The translations under genes and the position numbers were made by a program. A DNA stretch of 64,000 nt from an uncultured Acetatifactor sp. (GTDB taxonomy: Bacteria; Bacillota; Clostridia; Lachnospirales; Lachnospiraceae), in NCBI GenBank assembly GCA_949840885.1, contig CATKYJ010000006.1, positions 62,001 to 126,000 of the forward strand. The letters are read 5' to 3'. This document shows positions 62,970 through 64,000 of the stretch, piece after piece. How positions within the stretch are numbered: position 1 is the first letter of the stretch; each line of letters starts with the position of its first letter. Under the pieces are notes generated by a model that ran no database searches, had not been told where the DNA came from, and saw only the letters and a list, made by a program, of their open reading frames with translations.

Positions 62970-63908
62970 ATGAAAAAAAAGAAAAAAGATTTGGACATGA
63001 TCTCCAGCGGTGTCAACGGGAAACGCTCTCCCGGAGACGTGGTAGCGGACGTGATCATTTATATAGTATTCGGACTGTTTGCCTTTGCCTGCTTCTGGCC
63101 TTTTTACTACCTGTTCATCAATTCCATCAGCAACAACGACCTGGTGGAGAACGGCAGGATTCTCTTTACGCCCGTGGGCGTGCACTTTGACAATTATAGC
63201 AGGGTCATGAAGATCGGAGGCATCGGTCGGGCGGCGCTGATATCCGTGATAAGGACTGTGGTGGGAACCGTGCTCCATGTACTGTGCACCTCTTTCATGG
63301 GATATGTGATGAGCAGGCAGGAACTGTGGCACAGAAAGTTCTGCTACCGCTATGTCATTGTGACCATGTATTTGAGCGTAGGCCTGATTCCGGTCTACAT
63401 GAATATCCGGAGCCTGGGGCTGATCAACAACCCCATCCTGTATGTCATCTCGGGTATCGTAGGCCCCTACAACATGATTCTGGTAAAGACTTATGTGGAG
63501 TCCATCGGCCAGTCTTTGGAGGAATCGGCAGTCATTGACGGAGCGGGATATACCACCCGGTTCACCCGGATCATATTGCCTTTGTGTAAGCCGGTGCTGG
63601 CCTCCATCGCCGTGTTCCGTGCGGTGGGCGAGTGGAACGCTTACATGGACACCATTATCTACATGCCGAACGGAAAATGGGAGACCTTGCAGTCATTGCT
63701 GTTCAAGTACCTGAACCAGGCTACGGCCCTTGCCAAGATGCTGGAGAGGGGCGACATCCTGGACGAAATGGGACAGACTGTCAGCATCAGCCCTGCAGGC
63801 GTGCGTTACACCCTGACCTTTATCACGGTGTTCCCGATTCTATTGGTGTATCCGTATTTCCAGCGGTTCTTTACCAAGGGCATCATGCTGGGAGCGGTGA
63901 AAGGCTAG
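62970..63908 (+). CDS. Sugar ABC transporter permease (YtcP type)
   Basis: 312 residues. Six membrane helices (VIIYIVFGLFAFACFWPFYY first) and the EAA-like loop ESAVIDGAGYTTRFTRIILP near 188-207. It forms the transport channel with the permease before it, 12 nt upstream. GGGGAGGACG before the ATG. A binding-protein gene would be expected next; the window ends 92 nt later. Bases 63909-64000 hold only a weak hairpin (TCTCGCA/TGCGGGT-like near 63940-63962). Confidence 0.93.
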   Translation: MKKKKKDLDMISSGVNGKRSPGDVVADVIIYIVFGLFAFACFWPFYYLFINSISNNDLVENGRILFTPVGVHFDNYSRVMKIGGIGRAALISVIRTVVGTVLHVLCTSFMGYVMSRQELWHRKFCYRYVIVTMYLSVGLIPVYMNIRSLGLINNPILYVISGIVGPYNMILVKTYVESIGQSLEESAVIDGAGYTTRFTRIILPLCKPVLASIAVFRAVGEWNAYMDTIIYMPNGKWETLQSLLFKYLNQATALAKMLERGDILDEMGQTVSISPAGVRYTLTFITVFPILLVYPYFQRFFTKGIMLGAVKG

Positions 63909-64000
63909 TAAAACCTGCAGTTGTGATCTAATAAGAAAGAATCTCGCAAATATGCGGGTTCTGGCACCTTACCGGCGCCATAGAAGTATTGACCTGTTTT

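Overview
The window looks like a chromosomal segment of a Gram-positive Clostridia member, most likely family Lachnospiraceae; the genus cannot be fixed by reading alone. The signs are strong GGAGG ribosome binding sites, a perfect CIRCE operator before groESL, the Firmicutes nusA operon layout with ylxR and ylxQ, a Rex regulator, LytTR and LiaF-like genes, and a DUF5685/DnaJ cluster. Most genes are GC-moderate housekeeping genes. No rRNA, tRNA, CRISPR array or recombinase was seen.

Layout. 1-1577 is the truncated start of an ABC exporter half-transporter on the minus strand, divergent from an AraC regulator and a DUF1905/C39-like gene. 3615-4414 holds a VOC protein and a small opposing reading frame. 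4603-6999 is the groES-groEL unit (sigma-A promoter, CIRCE, terminator). 7083-8694 has a small hypothetical gene, a LytTR regulator and a LiaF-like membrane protein. 8732-18073 is the translation operon rimP-nusA-ylxR-ylxQ-infB-rbfA-nrnA-truB-ribF. In many Firmicutes rpsO and pnp come next; here they lie 11 kb away (29061-31747). Between them is an AT-rich island (about 18080-25980) with an XRE regulator, a 2152-residue surface protein and a RelB/YoeB-type toxin-antitoxin pair, then a Na/Pi cotransporter and an SH3-NlpC/P60 hydrolase.

After pnp come tldD-tldE, a zinc-ribbon/DUF5685/DnaJ cluster, a small transcript candidate, a DUF1653 protein, a 5'-nucleotidase, an SfsA-MutY fusion, a glycosyltransferase, a PAP2 protein and a lipid kinase. 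Next are glyA-hom-ask (glycine/threonine metabolism), a membrane-anchored GH3 enzyme, rex, a coiled-coil protein, nnrDE, an orphan mazF-type toxin, a CNNM/CBS protein, yebC, a polyprenyl-linked glycosyltransferase and a multi-pass membrane protein. The right end is a carbohydrate locus: a GHL10-like hydrolase divergent from an AraC regulator and two LplB/YtcP-type permeases, cut before any binding-protein gene.

Themes worth a second look are the island that splits the core operon, a 16-bp box shared by the promoters of two neighbouring genes, a long folded pnp leader, a perfect 32-bp palindrome in the rimP leader, locus-specific short tandem repeats in many intergenic gaps, and a small dispersed hairpin repeat. 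I did not find a clearly new defence or biosynthetic system.
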